A DNA stretch of 64,000 bases from Bordetella pertussis 18323 (GTDB taxonomy: Bacteria > Pseudomonadota > Gammaproteobacteria > Burkholderiales > Burkholderiaceae_B), in contig NC_018518.1 of assembly GCF_000306945.1 (NCBI RefSeq), positions 248,001 to 312,000 of the forward strand, written 5' to 3'. Position numbers and translations under genes: made by a program. The notes beneath the pieces are model-generated. The model was not told the DNA's origin and did not search any database. It saw only the letters and a list, made by a program, of their open reading frames with translations. Of the stretch, positions 1 to 8,691 are shown piece by piece (positions within the stretch are counted from its first letter, which is position 1; the number at the start of each line of letters is the position of its first letter).

Positions 1-253
1 GGTGGAGGAGGAAGTCGGCCTGCGCGTGCGCGACCTGCGCTATTTCGGCAGCCAGTCCTGGCCTTTCCCCCATTCGCTGATGATTGCCTTCACGGCCGAA
101 TACGCGGGCGGCGACCTGCGCGTCCAGGAAGACGAGATCACCGAGGCGCGCTGGTTCGGCCCGGGCGAGCCCTTGCCGGACATCCCCATGCGCGAGTCCA
201 TCGCCGGCCGGCTGGTGCGGGCCAACCTGCCCCCCGGCATGGCGTCCGACTGA
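1..253 (+). CDS. nudC: NADH pyrophosphatase NudC, C-terminal part (cut by window edge)
   Basis: This is the last 83 codons of a Nudix hydrolase that enters from the left edge. The visible protein starts inside the Nudix box (EEEVGL, the end of the REXXEEXGU motif) and is followed by the SQSWPFPHSLM stretch. That stretch matches the SQPWPFPxS signature separating NADH pyrophosphatases from other Nudix enzymes. The family hydrolyses NAD(H), and NAD caps on RNA, to NMN and AMP. The N-terminal zinc-ribbon part lies outside the window. The gene converges on the TetR gene that follows. Confidence 0.85.
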   Translation, partial: VEEEVGLRVRDLRYFGSQSWPFPHSLMIAFTAEYAGGDLRVQEDEITEARWFGPGEPLPDIPMRESIAGRLVRANLPPGMASD

Positions 254-277
254 GCGCGGCCGCCGGCGGCGCCGGCC

Positions 278-982
278 TCAACCGCGCGTATCGGCGCGAG
301 CGATGCCCTGGATGGCCTGGGTGGCCAGCTGCGTGGCGACGCGCTGCCGGAAACCCGGGCTTTCGGTCTCGCGCGGCCGGTACCAGACGGTAATCCAGTT
401 GAGAATGCCCAGGATGCCCTTGGCGGCGATCGAATGGTCGGCCTCGGCGAAGTGCCCGCTGGCCATGCCGTCGCGCACCACCTGGCTGAACAGGCCTTCG
501 TAAACATCGCGCATGGCGATGACCTCGGCGAGCGCCTCGCGCTCCATGGGCGTGGTGCTGACGGACTGGTGCAACTCCACGCCCTGCACCGTCACGCGCT
601 GGTAGTAGAGCGAATCCATCATCAGCATGGCGTGCAGGTACGCCATGCGATACAGCTTGGCGCGCGGATCCAGCGAGGCATCGAAGGCGACCGGCACCTG
701 GGCCTTCAGGTTCATGACCATCGCGCACTTGTGGACCGCGAAGAACAGGTCGGTCTTGCTGCGATAGTGGTAGTAGACGCTGCCCTTGGTGGCGCCGATC
801 TGGCTGGCGATCACATCGATCGATGTCGCGGCGAACCCGTAGGTGGTGAACGCCTTGGCCGCCGCATCCAGCAGCTTGCGTTGGACGGCGGGCATGTCGT
901 CATAGTCGATGCCCACCCAATTTTCGAGTTCGGGGGTAAGGAGCACGGCGTCTGCAGGTAGGGTGGTCCGGACCGGGTGCAC
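278..982 (-). CDS. TetR/AcrR family transcriptional regulator
   Basis: A 234-residue regulator with an N-terminal TetR helix-turn-helix at about residues 33-80 (RKLLDAAAKAFTTYGFAATS, then IGATKGSVYYHYRSKTDLF) and an all-helical ligand domain. About 30 residues precede the HTH, so translation could begin at a later Met. It is transcribed divergently from the CoA-transferase operon across a 290-bp gap holding two identical-format palindromes. That layout suggests it represses both itself and the operon, perhaps released by an acyl-CoA. The ligand is unknown. Confidence 0.85.
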   Translation of the reverse strand: MHPVRTTLPADAVLLTPELENWVGIDYDDMPAVQRKLLDAAAKAFTTYGFAATSIDVIASQIGATKGSVYYHYRSKTDLFFAVHKCAMVMNLKAQVPVAFDASLDPRAKLYRMAYLHAMLMMDSLYYQRVTVQGVELHQSVSTTPMEREALAEVIAMRDVYEGLFSQVVRDGMASGHFAEADHSIAAKGILGILNWITVWYRPRETESPGFRQRVATQLATQAIQGIARADTRG

Positions 983-1047
983 AGTATAGCGGCAAACTAT
1001 CGCCGGGCCGGGACGCGCCGATCCTTCCCCGATTCCATTCTATCAGA

Positions 1048-1061
1048 ATACTACCAAGTAT
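1048..1061. promoter_or_regulatory. Operator-like palindrome ATACT-N4-AGTAT, copy 1
   Basis: A perfect inverted repeat of five-base arms around ACCA, preceded by AGA. It lies in the gap between the TetR gene and the CoA-transferase operon. The same format recurs at 1206-1219, which makes a TetR operator pair the simplest reading. The rest of the 983-1272 gap is AT-rich and holds no gene. Confidence 0.55.
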
Positions 1062-1205
1062 CATCTAACCATCATGACCTATCGATAACCATTAGATGAC
1101 GTACTCGCTTCCATCGATTTTTGTTTTAACTATTTGAATTTAAATATTAATTTTTCACAGGACTGAAACCCGCCAACGCTCTTGCCAAAAATACCCGGAA
1201 CTAGA

Positions 1206-1219
1206 ATACTAAGTAGTAT
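1206..1219. promoter_or_regulatory. Operator-like palindrome ATACT-N4-AGTAT, copy 2
   Basis: A second copy of the palindrome, here ATACTA-AG-TAGTAT with six-base arms, again preceded by AGA. It sits 53 bp upstream of the CoA-transferase start, where a bound repressor would overlap a promoter or the 5' leader. Confidence 0.55.
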
Positions 1220-1272
1220 GTTGATTTTACCCAGGCCGAAACCGGCTCAGGCAACCGGAGAGGGGCAGAGGA

Positions 1273-2466
1273 ATGGACGGACCGTTGAGCGGCGTACGGG
1301 TGCTGGACATGACGGCGGCGCTGTCGGGCCCGGTGGCCACCCAGATCCTGGGGGACATGGGCGCCGAGGTGATCAAGATCGAGCCGCCCGAGGGCGACAG
1401 CATCCGCGACCTGGGCCCGGCCCGGCATCGCGGCATGGGCGCCATGTTCCTGCACACCAACCGCAGCAAGCGCAGCATCATGCTGGACCTCAATCTGGAA
1501 GGCGGACGCGACGCGTTCAGGCGCCTGGCCGGCGCGGCCGACGTATTCGTCTGCAATACCCGCCCCAAGGCCATGGCGCGCCTGGGGCTGGCCTATGCGG
1601 ATATCGCCGCGCTCAACCCCGCGCTGGTGTACCTGAACATCGTCGGCTACGGCAGCGCGGGAACCCATGCCGACAAGCCGGCCTATGACGATCTGATCCA
1701 GGCCGCCGCGGGCATCGCGTCGCTGCGCGCCGACGGCGATCCGGCGCGCTACGCCCCCATCGCCCTGGCCGACCGGGTCACCGGCATCCTGGCGGCCAAC
1801 GCGGTGCTGGGCGCGCTGTACCACCGCGCCCGCACGGGCGCCGGCCAGCACATCGAAGTCCCGATGTTCGAGTCGATCGCCTCGCTGGTGCTGGCCGACC
1901 ATATGGCCGGCCTCAGCTTCGAGCCGCCGATCGGCCCGCCGGTATTCGACCGCTACGCGTCCATACGGCGGCCGTTCCAGACCCGCGACGGCTTTCTCTG
2001 CATGATGGTGCTGACCGACCGGCAGTGGCGCGAATTCTTCCGCGCGGTCGGCCGCCCCGAAGTCATGGACGATGACCGCTTCGGCACCATGGCCCAGCGC
2101 ACCCGCAATCTGGAAGCCCTGTACGCCATCGTCTCGGCAATCATGGCCACGCGCGACACCGACGCCTGGGTGGCGCATCTGGAAGCGGCCGATATCCCGG
2201 TGGCGCGGATCGAGAGCGTGGCGTCGCTCACCGCGCACCCCCATCTGGCGCAGGCTGGCTTCTTCCAGACGGTGGAGCACCCGACCGAAGGGCCGATACG
2301 CAGCATGGCGTGCGCCAGCACCTGGTCGGCCACCCAGCCGGCGCCGACCCGGCCCGCGCCGCGGCTGGGCGAGCACAACCTGGAGATATTGCGGGAAGCC
2401 GGCTTCAGCGAGGAACAGACGCAGGCGATGTTCGCCAGCGGCGCGGCACGAGGATACGAATCATGA
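1273..2466 (+). CDS. Class III CoA-transferase (CaiB/Frc family)
   Basis: A 397-residue family III CoA-transferase, which moves CoA between acyl groups through an aspartyl-CoA anhydride. Visible family marks are the N-terminal GVRVLDMTAALSGPVATQ segment, GAEVIKIEPPEGDS, and PAYDDLIQAAAG, where the catalytic Asp is expected. A purine-rich ribosome site (GAGGGGCAGAGGA) directly precedes the ATG. Its stop overlaps the next gene's start (ATGA). The following oxidoreductase, Bug protein and crotonase suggest uptake and CoA activation of an organic acid. The substrate cannot be told from sequence. Confidence 0.88.
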   Translation: MDGPLSGVRVLDMTAALSGPVATQILGDMGAEVIKIEPPEGDSIRDLGPARHRGMGAMFLHTNRSKRSIMLDLNLEGGRDAFRRLAGAADVFVCNTRPKAMARLGLAYADIAALNPALVYLNIVGYGSAGTHADKPAYDDLIQAAAGIASLRADGDPARYAPIALADRVTGILAANAVLGALYHRARTGAGQHIEVPMFESIASLVLADHMAGLSFEPPIGPPVFDRYASIRRPFQTRDGFLCMMVLTDRQWREFFRAVGRPEVMDDDRFGTMAQRTRNLEALYAIVSAIMATRDTDAWVAHLEAADIPVARIESVASLTAHPHLAQAGFFQTVEHPTEGPIRSMACASTWSATQPAPTRPAPRLGEHNLEILREAGFSEEQTQAMFASGAARGYES

Positions 2467-3467
2467 AGGCAGTCGTGTGCAGGGAGTATGGCGGCCCGGA
2501 CGTCGCCGCGTACGAAGAGGTGCCGGCGCCGGCGCTCGCGCCGGGCGCGGTGCGCATCCAGGTGCAGGCGTGCAGCGCCAGCTTCGCCAGCCTGCTGGTG
2601 ATGGAGGGCAAGCACCAGAACCGCGCGCCGCTGCCCCTGATACCGGGCACCGAGGTCGCCGGCGTGGTCACCGAACTCGGCGCGGGCGCCACGCGCTTTC
2701 GCGTCGGCGACCGGGTGATCGCCGGCGTGCAATCCGGCTGCTACGCCCAGGAAGTGGTGGCCCCCGAGGCCACGGTGTTCGAGCTGCCCGCCGACGTGCC
2801 GTTCGAGACCGGCGCCCAGTTCCCCACCATCTACGGCACGGCCTACGGGGCCCTGCAATGGCGCGCCCAGGTCGAGCCCGGCGAGGTCGTGCTGGTGCAT
2901 GGGGCGGCCGGCGGCAGCGGGCTGGCCGCGGTGGAAGTGGCCAAGGCGCTGGGCGCCACCGTCATCTCCACGGTGGGCTCGGACGCCAAGCAGGCCATCG
3001 TGCGCGAGCATGGCGCCGACCACGCCATCAACTACCGCACGCAGGACTGGCGCGCCGAAGTGCTGCGCCTGACGGGACAGCGCGGCGCCGACGTCATCTA
3101 CGACCCGGTCGGCGGCGAGACCTTCGACGCCTCGCTGCGGTGCATCGCGCCGGACGGACGCATCATCCCGATGGGGTTCGCCAGCGGCGCCATCCCGACC
3201 GTGCCGGCCAACATCGTGCTGGTGAAGAACATCAGCATCCTGGGCGTGTATTGGGGCTACTACTTCGGCTGGGGACGCCACCCGGTCAGGCCCGGCAACG
3301 ACGCCCGGTTGCGGGCCGCCTACGCCCGGCTCTTCGAATGGACCCGCCAGGGCAGGATCCGGCCGCGCGCGCACGCGGTCGTGCCCCTGGCGGACTTCCG
3401 CACCGCACTGCGCATGATCGCCTCCCGCGAAGCGATCGGCAGGATCGTCATGCAACCGCAGCAATAG
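2463..3467 (+). CDS. NADPH:quinone oxidoreductase-like, MDR superfamily
   Basis: A 334-residue zinc-free medium-chain dehydrogenase/reductase of the quinone reductase (QOR) type. It has the GroES-like N-terminal domain (PGTEVAGVVTELG) and a Rossmann NADPH site (VHGAAGGSGLAAVEVAKALG at about residues 142-161). The start at 2463 is chosen because it overlaps the CoA-transferase stop as ATGA; the frame stays open further upstream but has no better start. It probably reduces an enoyl or quinoid intermediate in the same pathway as its neighbours. Confidence 0.85.
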   Translation: MKAVVCREYGGPDVAAYEEVPAPALAPGAVRIQVQACSASFASLLVMEGKHQNRAPLPLIPGTEVAGVVTELGAGATRFRVGDRVIAGVQSGCYAQEVVAPEATVFELPADVPFETGAQFPTIYGTAYGALQWRAQVEPGEVVLVHGAAGGSGLAAVEVAKALGATVISTVGSDAKQAIVREHGADHAINYRTQDWRAEVLRLTGQRGADVIYDPVGGETFDASLRCIAPDGRIIPMGFASGAIPTVPANIVLVKNISILGVYWGYYFGWGRHPVRPGNDARLRAAYARLFEWTRQGRIRPRAHAVVPLADFRTALRMIASREAIGRIVMQPQQ

Positions 3468-3519
3468 CGCCCGCGGCCGCCCGCCCGCCGCGGCATCGAC
3501 AAAACCAGAGGAGACAAAC

Positions 3520-4485
3520 ATGTTCAAACGCATCGCCCTGATGGGCGCGGCCGCCATGCTGGCCGCCGCCCCCGCCGTCCACGCGCAGGACAAGTACCCC
3601 AGCCGGCCGATCACGCTGGTCTCGCCCTACCAGGCAGGCGGCACGACGGAAACCTTCGCGCGGCTGATCATCGACGACGTGGCGGCCATCCTGGGCCAGC
3701 CCATCGTGGTCGAGCAAAAGCCCGGCGCCGCCGGCACCATCGGCGCGCGCTTCGTGGCCACCAGCAAGGGCGACGGCTATACGCTGCTGGCCAACACGTC
3801 GCAGCACGTCATGTACGAAGGCATGTTCAAGAACCTGCCGTTCCGGCCCATGGAGGGCTTCCGCCCGGTCGGCGTGCTGGGGTCGGCGCCCATCATCGTG
3901 GTGACGGGCGAGAACTCGCCGTACAAGACCTTCAAGGACGTGCTCGAGGCCGCCAGGACGCGCAATCTCACCTTCGCCTCCGGCGCCCAGGGCTCGCTGC
4001 CCCACCTGACCGGCGAGCGGGTCGCCGTGCAGGGCAAGCTGAACATGACCCACGTCCCGTTCAGCGGCACCGCTCCCGCGCTGACCAATGTCATGGGCGG
4101 CCATGTGGACCTGCTCTATTCCACCGCGGCGAGCGTGATGTCGCAGATCCGCGCCGACAAGCTGCGGGCGCTGGCCGTCTCGACCAAGGAGCGCATGCCG
4201 GAACTGCCCGACGTGCCCAGCATCGCCGAGATGGGCATGCCCGGCTTCGACGTGACCGCCTGGTATGCCGTGTGGGCGCCCAGGGACACCCGCCCCGAGG
4301 TCGTGGACGCCATCAACCAGGCCATGCGCGAAGCCTCGGCGCGCCCGAAAGCGAAAAAGCGCATGGCCGCGCTCAGCGTCACGCCCAGCACGCTGACCGC
4401 CGCGCAGTTCGCCGCCTTCGCCGAGAGCGAGCGCAAGACCTGGCTCGACGTCATGCGCCGCGCCAACATGCAGCCGGCCAACTGA
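3520..4485 (+). CDS. Bug/TctC family periplasmic solute-binding protein
   Basis: A 321-residue tripartite tricarboxylate receptor-type protein with a Sec signal peptide (cleavage likely after VHAQ) followed by YPSRPITLVSPYQAGGTTE, the usual start of the mature Bug fold, and EQKPGAAGTIGA. Such proteins bind small carboxylates in the periplasm. No tctA or tctB membrane genes are nearby, as is common for Bug paralogues in Bordetella. A GGAG ribosome site lies in the 52-bp gap. The gene ends one base before the next start. Confidence 0.9.
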   Translation: MFKRIALMGAAAMLAAAPAVHAQDKYPSRPITLVSPYQAGGTTETFARLIIDDVAAILGQPIVVEQKPGAAGTIGARFVATSKGDGYTLLANTSQHVMYEGMFKNLPFRPMEGFRPVGVLGSAPIIVVTGENSPYKTFKDVLEAARTRNLTFASGAQGSLPHLTGERVAVQGKLNMTHVPFSGTAPALTNVMGGHVDLLYSTAASVMSQIRADKLRALAVSTKERMPELPDVPSIAEMGMPGFDVTAWYAVWAPRDTRPEVVDAINQAMREASARPKAKKRMAALSVTPSTLTAAQFAAFAESERKTWLDVMRRANMQPAN

Positions 4486-4486
4486 C

Positions 4487-5260
4487 ATGGCGCGGGCGGA
4501 CGACATCGAGGTACGCGTGGCCGACCAGGTGGCCTGGGTCACCATCAACCGGCCGCAGCGCATGAACGCGCTGGCCCGCGCCACCTTCGCGCAACTGGTC
4601 GAGGTCTCGCTCGAACTGGACCAGGACCCTGGCGTCAAGGTGGTGGTCTATACCGGCGCGGGCGAGCGCGCCTTCTCGGCCGGCGTGGACCTCAAGGAGC
4701 TGGACGCGGCCGGCCGCATGACCCATCCCATGGGCGGCCTGGCACGCAATCTCAACGAGGTCGTGCTGGAAATGGCCACGCCGACCATCGCGGCCATCAA
4801 TGGCGTGGCCGCCGGCGGCGGGTGCGAGCTGGCCCTGGCCTGCGACATCCGCGTGGCCGCGTCCACCGCGCGCATCGGCCTGCCGGAAGCCCGGGTCGGC
4901 ATGGGCGCCAATTTCGGCAGCGTGGTGCTGCCCCAGCTGATACCGCGCGGCGTGGCGCTGGAACTGCTTTATACCGGCGAGCTGATCGACATGGCGCTGG
5001 CGCACCGGTTGGGGCTGGTCAACCACGTGTTCGAGCCGGCCGAGCTGATGGCGCAGACCGCCGGCCTGGCGCGCCGCATCGCCGACAACGCCCCGCTGTC
5101 GGTGCAGCGCATGAAGGCCATGGCGTTCAAGAGCATCGGCCTGCCCACCGCGGCGGCCCTGCGGCTGTCGGTCGGCCCCGACCCCTACAACAGCGAAGAC
5201 AGGCTGGAAGGCGCGCGCGCCTTCGTGGAAAAGCGCAAGCCGCGCTTCCAGGGCCGATAG
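4487..5260 (+). CDS. Enoyl-CoA hydratase/isomerase (crotonase) family protein
   Basis: A 257-residue crotonase. Family marks are VTINRPQRMNALA near the N-terminus, FSAGVDLKEL (first oxyanion-hole strand), and AAGGGCELALACDIRVAAS, followed by PEARVGMGANFGSVVLPQLI where the catalytic acid is expected. It is the last gene of the TetR-linked operon. A 586-bp non-coding stretch with tandem repeats follows. Confidence 0.88.
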   Translation: MARADDIEVRVADQVAWVTINRPQRMNALARATFAQLVEVSLELDQDPGVKVVVYTGAGERAFSAGVDLKELDAAGRMTHPMGGLARNLNEVVLEMATPTIAAINGVAAGGGCELALACDIRVAASTARIGLPEARVGMGANFGSVVLPQLIPRGVALELLYTGELIDMALAHRLGLVNHVFEPAELMAQTAGLARRIADNAPLSVQRMKAMAFKSIGLPTAAALRLSVGPDPYNSEDRLEGARAFVEKRKPRFQGR

Positions 5261-5298
5261 CCCCTCGATGCGCGGGTGTCCGTCCCGGCATGGGGACT

Positions 5299-5725
5299 GA
5301 CATCCGCGGCAGAGTGTGCCTGTCCCCGCCGGGACAGGCACACCGCCGTACGCCATGAACGCTGGCCGGCCAGGACGGCATCTTTCCCCGCACGGGACCC
5401 GACATCCTCGGCAGGGTGTGCCTGTCCCCGCCGGGACAGGCACGCCGCCGTACGCCATGGACGCTGGCCGGCCAAGACGGTATGTCTCCCTGCACGGGAC
5501 CCGACATCCGCGGCAGGGTGTGCCTGTCCCCGCCGGGACAGGCACACCGCCGTACGCCATGAACGCTGGCCGGCCAAGACGGCATCTTTCCCCGCACGGG
5601 ACCCGACATCCGCGGCAGGGTGTGCCTGTCCCCGCCGGGACAGGCACGCCGCCGTACGCCATGAACGCTGGCCGGCCAAGACGGCATCTTTCCCCGCACG
5701 GGACCGACATCCGCGGCAGGGCGTG
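5299..5725. repeat. 102-bp tandem repeat, four full units plus a partial fifth, each with a strong hairpin
   Basis: Units start at 5299, 5401, 5503, 5605 and (partial) 5706, each opening with GACATCCKCGGCAG. The first three spacings are 102 bp and the last is 101. Full units carry an inverted repeat, GTGTGCCTGTCCC, a four-base loop, then its complement or near-complement (5314-5343 in unit 1). Because 102 is divisible by three, all frames stay open through the array, creating repetitive ORFs that I regard as artefacts. The array fills most of the 5261-5846 gap, which otherwise holds no gene. A diverged solo unit is at 10632. Confidence 0.9.
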
Positions 5726-5749
5726 CTGGCCCGTTTCTTCGGGTAAATA

Positions 5750-5757
5750 CTATATAG
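5750..5757. promoter_or_regulatory. CTATATAG motif upstream of the ABC importer, copy 1
   Basis: An eight-base palindrome. It is repeated at 5783-5790 and again 13 bp before the Bug gene at 10767. All three lie ahead of genes grouped with the two paralogous GntR regulators, so it is a candidate operator or core promoter element. Confidence 0.4.
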
Positions 5758-5782
5758 GAGCATAGTGTATGCCGGCACTAAA

Positions 5783-5790
5783 CTATATAG
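5783..5790. promoter_or_regulatory. CTATATAG motif upstream of the ABC importer, copy 2
   Basis: Second copy of the palindrome, 33 bp (three helical turns) after the first and 57 bp before the ATG of the ABC ATPase gene. The helical phasing would suit cooperative binding of a dimeric regulator. Confidence 0.4.
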
Positions 5791-5846
5791 GACTAGAGTA
5801 GCACCCGGACAACCCCGCTCGCTTCGGCGTCATCAAGGACGACCCT

Positions 5847-6756
5847 ATGAATGCTCAAGTAAACACCTTCACGCCCTTGCCATGCACGGAACCCGGCAAG
5901 TCCGGCGCTCCGCCCAGGCCAGGCCAGGCCAGGCGCCAGCCAGGACAACCAGGTCAAGATCTCGTTCCAGGGCGTCAGCAAGACGTATGGCGGCCGGGGC
6001 CGCTCGGGCAACCGGACGCTGGCGCTGGACCGCATGGACGTGGACATCAAGGCCGCCGAGATCGTCACGGTGCTCGGCCCCACCGGTTGCGGCAAGTCCT
6101 CCACGCTCAACCTGATCGCGGGCTTCGAACAGACCAGCACCGGCTCGCTGCTCATCGACGGCAAGCCCATCGACGGCCCCGGCCCCGACCGGGCGGTGGT
6201 GTTCCAGCAGCCTTCGCTGTTCCCGTGGCTGACGGTCATGGAAAACATCACGCTGGGCGTGAAGTGCCGCGGCGTCCCCAAGGACACCTACGAGCCGCGC
6301 GCCCAGATGCTGCTGCGCGAAGTCGGCCTGTCGGGCTTCGAGAAACATTACCCCTATCAACTGTCGGGCGGGATGCAGCAACGCGTGCAGATCGCCCGCG
6401 CGCTGATCTCGGAACCGAAGGTGCTGCTGCTGGACGAGCCCTTCGGCGCGCTGGACTACCAGACCCGCATCCTGATGCAGGAACTGCTGCTGCAGCTGTG
6501 GCAGGAGCACAAGCCCACGATTTTCTTCATCACCCACGACGTATCCGAAGCCATCTTCGTGGCCGACCGGGTGCTGGTCATGAGCCATCGCCCGGGACGG
6601 ATCAAGCTGGCGGTCAATGTCGACGCCGACAAGCCGCGCAACGCCGACTTCCTCTCCACGCCCGAGTTCATCAGCCTGCAGCGCGACCTGCTGCACGCCG
6701 TGCAGGAAGAAGTGCACGCCAACAAGAACCGTCCTCCCATGGCCAAGGCCGCCTGA
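5847..6756 (+). pseudogene. ABC importer ATPase (SsuB/TauB-like), out of frame at a CCAGG repeat
   Basis: The only plausible start, ATG at 5847 (MNAQVNTF), is out of frame with the ATPase, which reads from about 5941 to 6756. The ATPase is otherwise complete: GPTGCGKSST (Walker A), LSGGMQQRVQIARAL (signature), VLLLDEPFGALD (Walker B) and FITHD (H-loop). The frame changes at four CCAGG units (5914-5933). Five units, or two, would join ATG 5847 to the ATPase. The internal ATG at 6034 would drop the first strand and the A-loop Tyr (SKTYGG), so it is unlikely to give a working protein. It is either phase-variable in the off state or a pseudogene. Confidence 0.85.
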
Positions 6757-6783
6757 CTTCCCCCCCGCAGAAGGAGTACGACC

Positions 6784-7836
6784 ATGCAATCCTGTCTACG
6801 CCTGGCGGCGTCCCTGCTGTCCGCCGCCCTGCTCTGCCTGCCCGCGCCCGGCGCCGCGCAGACCGCTTCCCCCGCCAAGAAGGAACTGCTCAAGTTCAAC
6901 TGGGGCGCCCCCACGGCGGACTACTACGCCCTGTACGTCGCCAAGGACCAGAAGCTGTTCGAGGAAGTGGGCCTGGAGCCCAACTTCTACTTCTTCCCGT
7001 CCGGCGCCCCCTTGCTGGCCGGCTTGAAGAGCAAGAGCCTGGACGTGATCACGACCGGCCTGGCCACCGTGTTCGCGCTGGGGCAGAACGTACCCCTGAA
7101 GCTGATCTACTGGGAGCTGGACCACGCCGCGGCCGAAGGCCTGGTGGTCGACCCGGCCGCCGGCATCAAGAGCTACAAGGACATCGCCAAGGCCAAGGCG
7201 ATCGGCGCGCCCTCGGGCACCTGCGCCCAGGTTTCGCTGGTGCTGATGGCCAAGGAACTGAATCTCAAGTATTCGGACCTCAACATCATCAATATCGCGC
7301 CGCCGCTGTACGGCAATGCTTTCAAGAGCAAGTCGATCCAGGCCGCGGTGGCATGGTCGCCCTACTCCAGCATTCTCAACGCCGACCAGCTGCCGGTGGT
7401 GAACTGGGCCAGCGACTACACGCCGGACCAGGGCGTGTGCCCCGGCCTGACCGGCGTGCGCACCGAGTTCATGCAGCAGCATCCGGACATCGGCCTGAAA
7501 CTCGTGCAGGTGCAGGCCAAGGCCATGGACATGATCCGCAAGGACCCCGAGCTGGGCATCGGCGTGCTGATGAAGTACCTGTCGGTCTCGCGCGAAGTGG
7601 CCAAGCACATCTACGACCGCGAGTTTTCGCGCATCCCGACCTACGCGCAGCAGATCGATCCCGCCTCGCCCTATTCGCTGGCCGCCAAGGACGCGGGCCT
7701 GGCGCGCAAGCTGCTGATCGCCAGCCAGGCGCTGGCCGAAGTGGGCACCATTCCCGCGCCCCTGACGCCGCAGGCCATCGCAGAGGCGATCGATCCGAGC
7801 GCGATTCAACGCTACATGAAAGGAGAGCGCAAATGA
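6784..7836 (+). CDS. ABC importer periplasmic substrate-binding protein (NMT1/SsuA-like), paralogue 1
   Basis: A 350-residue binding protein with an N-terminal signal peptide (cleavage near GAAQT) and a mature region starting LKFNWGAPTADYYALYVAKD. It continues with GAPLLAGLKSKSLDVITTGL, typical of NMT1/SsuA-type receptors for sulfonates, nitrate or pyrimidines. A GAAGGAG ribosome site precedes the start. Its stop overlaps the permease start (ATGA at 7833), so the two are translationally coupled. It closely resembles the protein at 9537-10586. The ligand is unknown. Confidence 0.88.
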   Translation: MQSCLRLAASLLSAALLCLPAPGAAQTASPAKKELLKFNWGAPTADYYALYVAKDQKLFEEVGLEPNFYFFPSGAPLLAGLKSKSLDVITTGLATVFALGQNVPLKLIYWELDHAAAEGLVVDPAAGIKSYKDIAKAKAIGAPSGTCAQVSLVLMAKELNLKYSDLNIINIAPPLYGNAFKSKSIQAAVAWSPYSSILNADQLPVVNWASDYTPDQGVCPGLTGVRTEFMQQHPDIGLKLVQVQAKAMDMIRKDPELGIGVLMKYLSVSREVAKHIYDREFSRIPTYAQQIDPASPYSLAAKDAGLARKLLIASQALAEVGTIPAPLTPQAIAEAIDPSAIQRYMKGERK

Positions 7837-8630
7837 GCGAGCGCGTTGCCGTGGAAGGCCGCCAGCCGGCCATTTCCCCCACAGTTTTCTCGGTGGCCTC
7901 GGTCGTCGGGCTGCTGGCCATCTGGACCCTGGTCACCAACCTGGGCCTCGTGGGGCCGGGCTACCTGCCCAGTCCGCAGGCCATGTTCGCCCAGCTCGTC
8001 ACCCTGGTCGAGCAGGGCTACGGCGGCAAGCCGCTCTGGGACCACGTCGGCGCCAGCCTGTTCTGCGCCCTGGTCGGATTCGCGATCGGCGTGCTGGCGG
8101 GCGTGCCGTTCGGGCTGTTCAGCGGCTACCACAAGGCCGTCGGCGCCATGATGTCGCCCATCATGGCGTTCATCCGCCCGATTCCGCCGATCGCCTTCAT
8201 TCCCATGGCGGTGCTGTATTTCGGCCTGGGCGAGATGGGCAAGGTGGTGCTGATCGTCTTCACCGCCTTCAACTACTCGTTCGTCAGCGCCCAGGCGGGC
8301 GCCCTGTCGGTGCCCATGTCGTACTACCGGGCTGCCGAGTCCATCGGCATGACCAGGCTGCAGATCTTCTGGCGCGTGGTGTTCCCGTCGTCGATTCCCC
8401 ATATCTTCACCGGGCTGAAGGTGGCCATGGCCCTGAGCTGGGCGGTGGTGGTGGCCGCCGAACTGGTGGGCGCGCAGAAAGGACTGGGTTTCATGATCTC
8501 GGACGCGGCGCAGCTGTTCCAGATTCCGGTGGTGTTCATCGGCATTGCGCTGATCGGCCTGATCGGCCTGGTGCTCAACGTGATGCTGACCGTCGCCGAG
8601 GAAAAGATCGTGCACTGGAAAGGGAGGTGA
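7833..8630 (+). CDS. ABC importer permease (SsuC/TauC-like)
   Basis: A 265-residue inner-membrane permease with about six hydrophobic helices and an EAA-type loop (YYRAAESIGMTRLQIFWRVV) that docks the ATPase. It pairs with the ATPase frame at 5941-6756 and the receptor just upstream. The start at 7833 (MSERVAVE) is set by the ATGA overlap and an AGGAGA ribosome site. The reading frame happens to stay open back to 5847, which is a GC-rich coincidence and not a fusion protein. Confidence 0.9.
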   Translation: MSERVAVEGRQPAISPTVFSVASVVGLLAIWTLVTNLGLVGPGYLPSPQAMFAQLVTLVEQGYGGKPLWDHVGASLFCALVGFAIGVLAGVPFGLFSGYHKAVGAMMSPIMAFIRPIPPIAFIPMAVLYFGLGEMGKVVLIVFTAFNYSFVSAQAGALSVPMSYYRAAESIGMTRLQIFWRVVFPSSIPHIFTGLKVAMALSWAVVVAAELVGAQKGLGFMISDAAQLFQIPVVFIGIALIGLIGLVLNVMLTVAEEKIVHWKGR

Positions 8631-8691
8631 CCGCGCGCATTGCCCGGCATACCCACTGTGTTGTGACGCCATGACAAGGAGCAGCAAGGCC

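Noticed and set aside
5299..5725. Possible CRISPR array
   Set aside because: The units are continuous near-identical 102-bp tandem repeats without unique spacers, and there are no cas genes in the window.
5276..5765. Repetitive 34-residue peptide repeats in ORFs across 5276-5765 on both strands
   Set aside because: The 102-bp unit is a multiple of three, so every frame stays open. There is no ribosome site or codon bias, and hairpins dominate. It is non-coding repeat DNA.
5847..8630. A 927-codon open frame covering the ABC ATPase, receptor and permease as one polypeptide
   Set aside because: Only its last 265 codons (the permease) and first dozen codons make sense. The ATPase and receptor are clearly coded in other frames, so the openness is a GC-rich coincidence.
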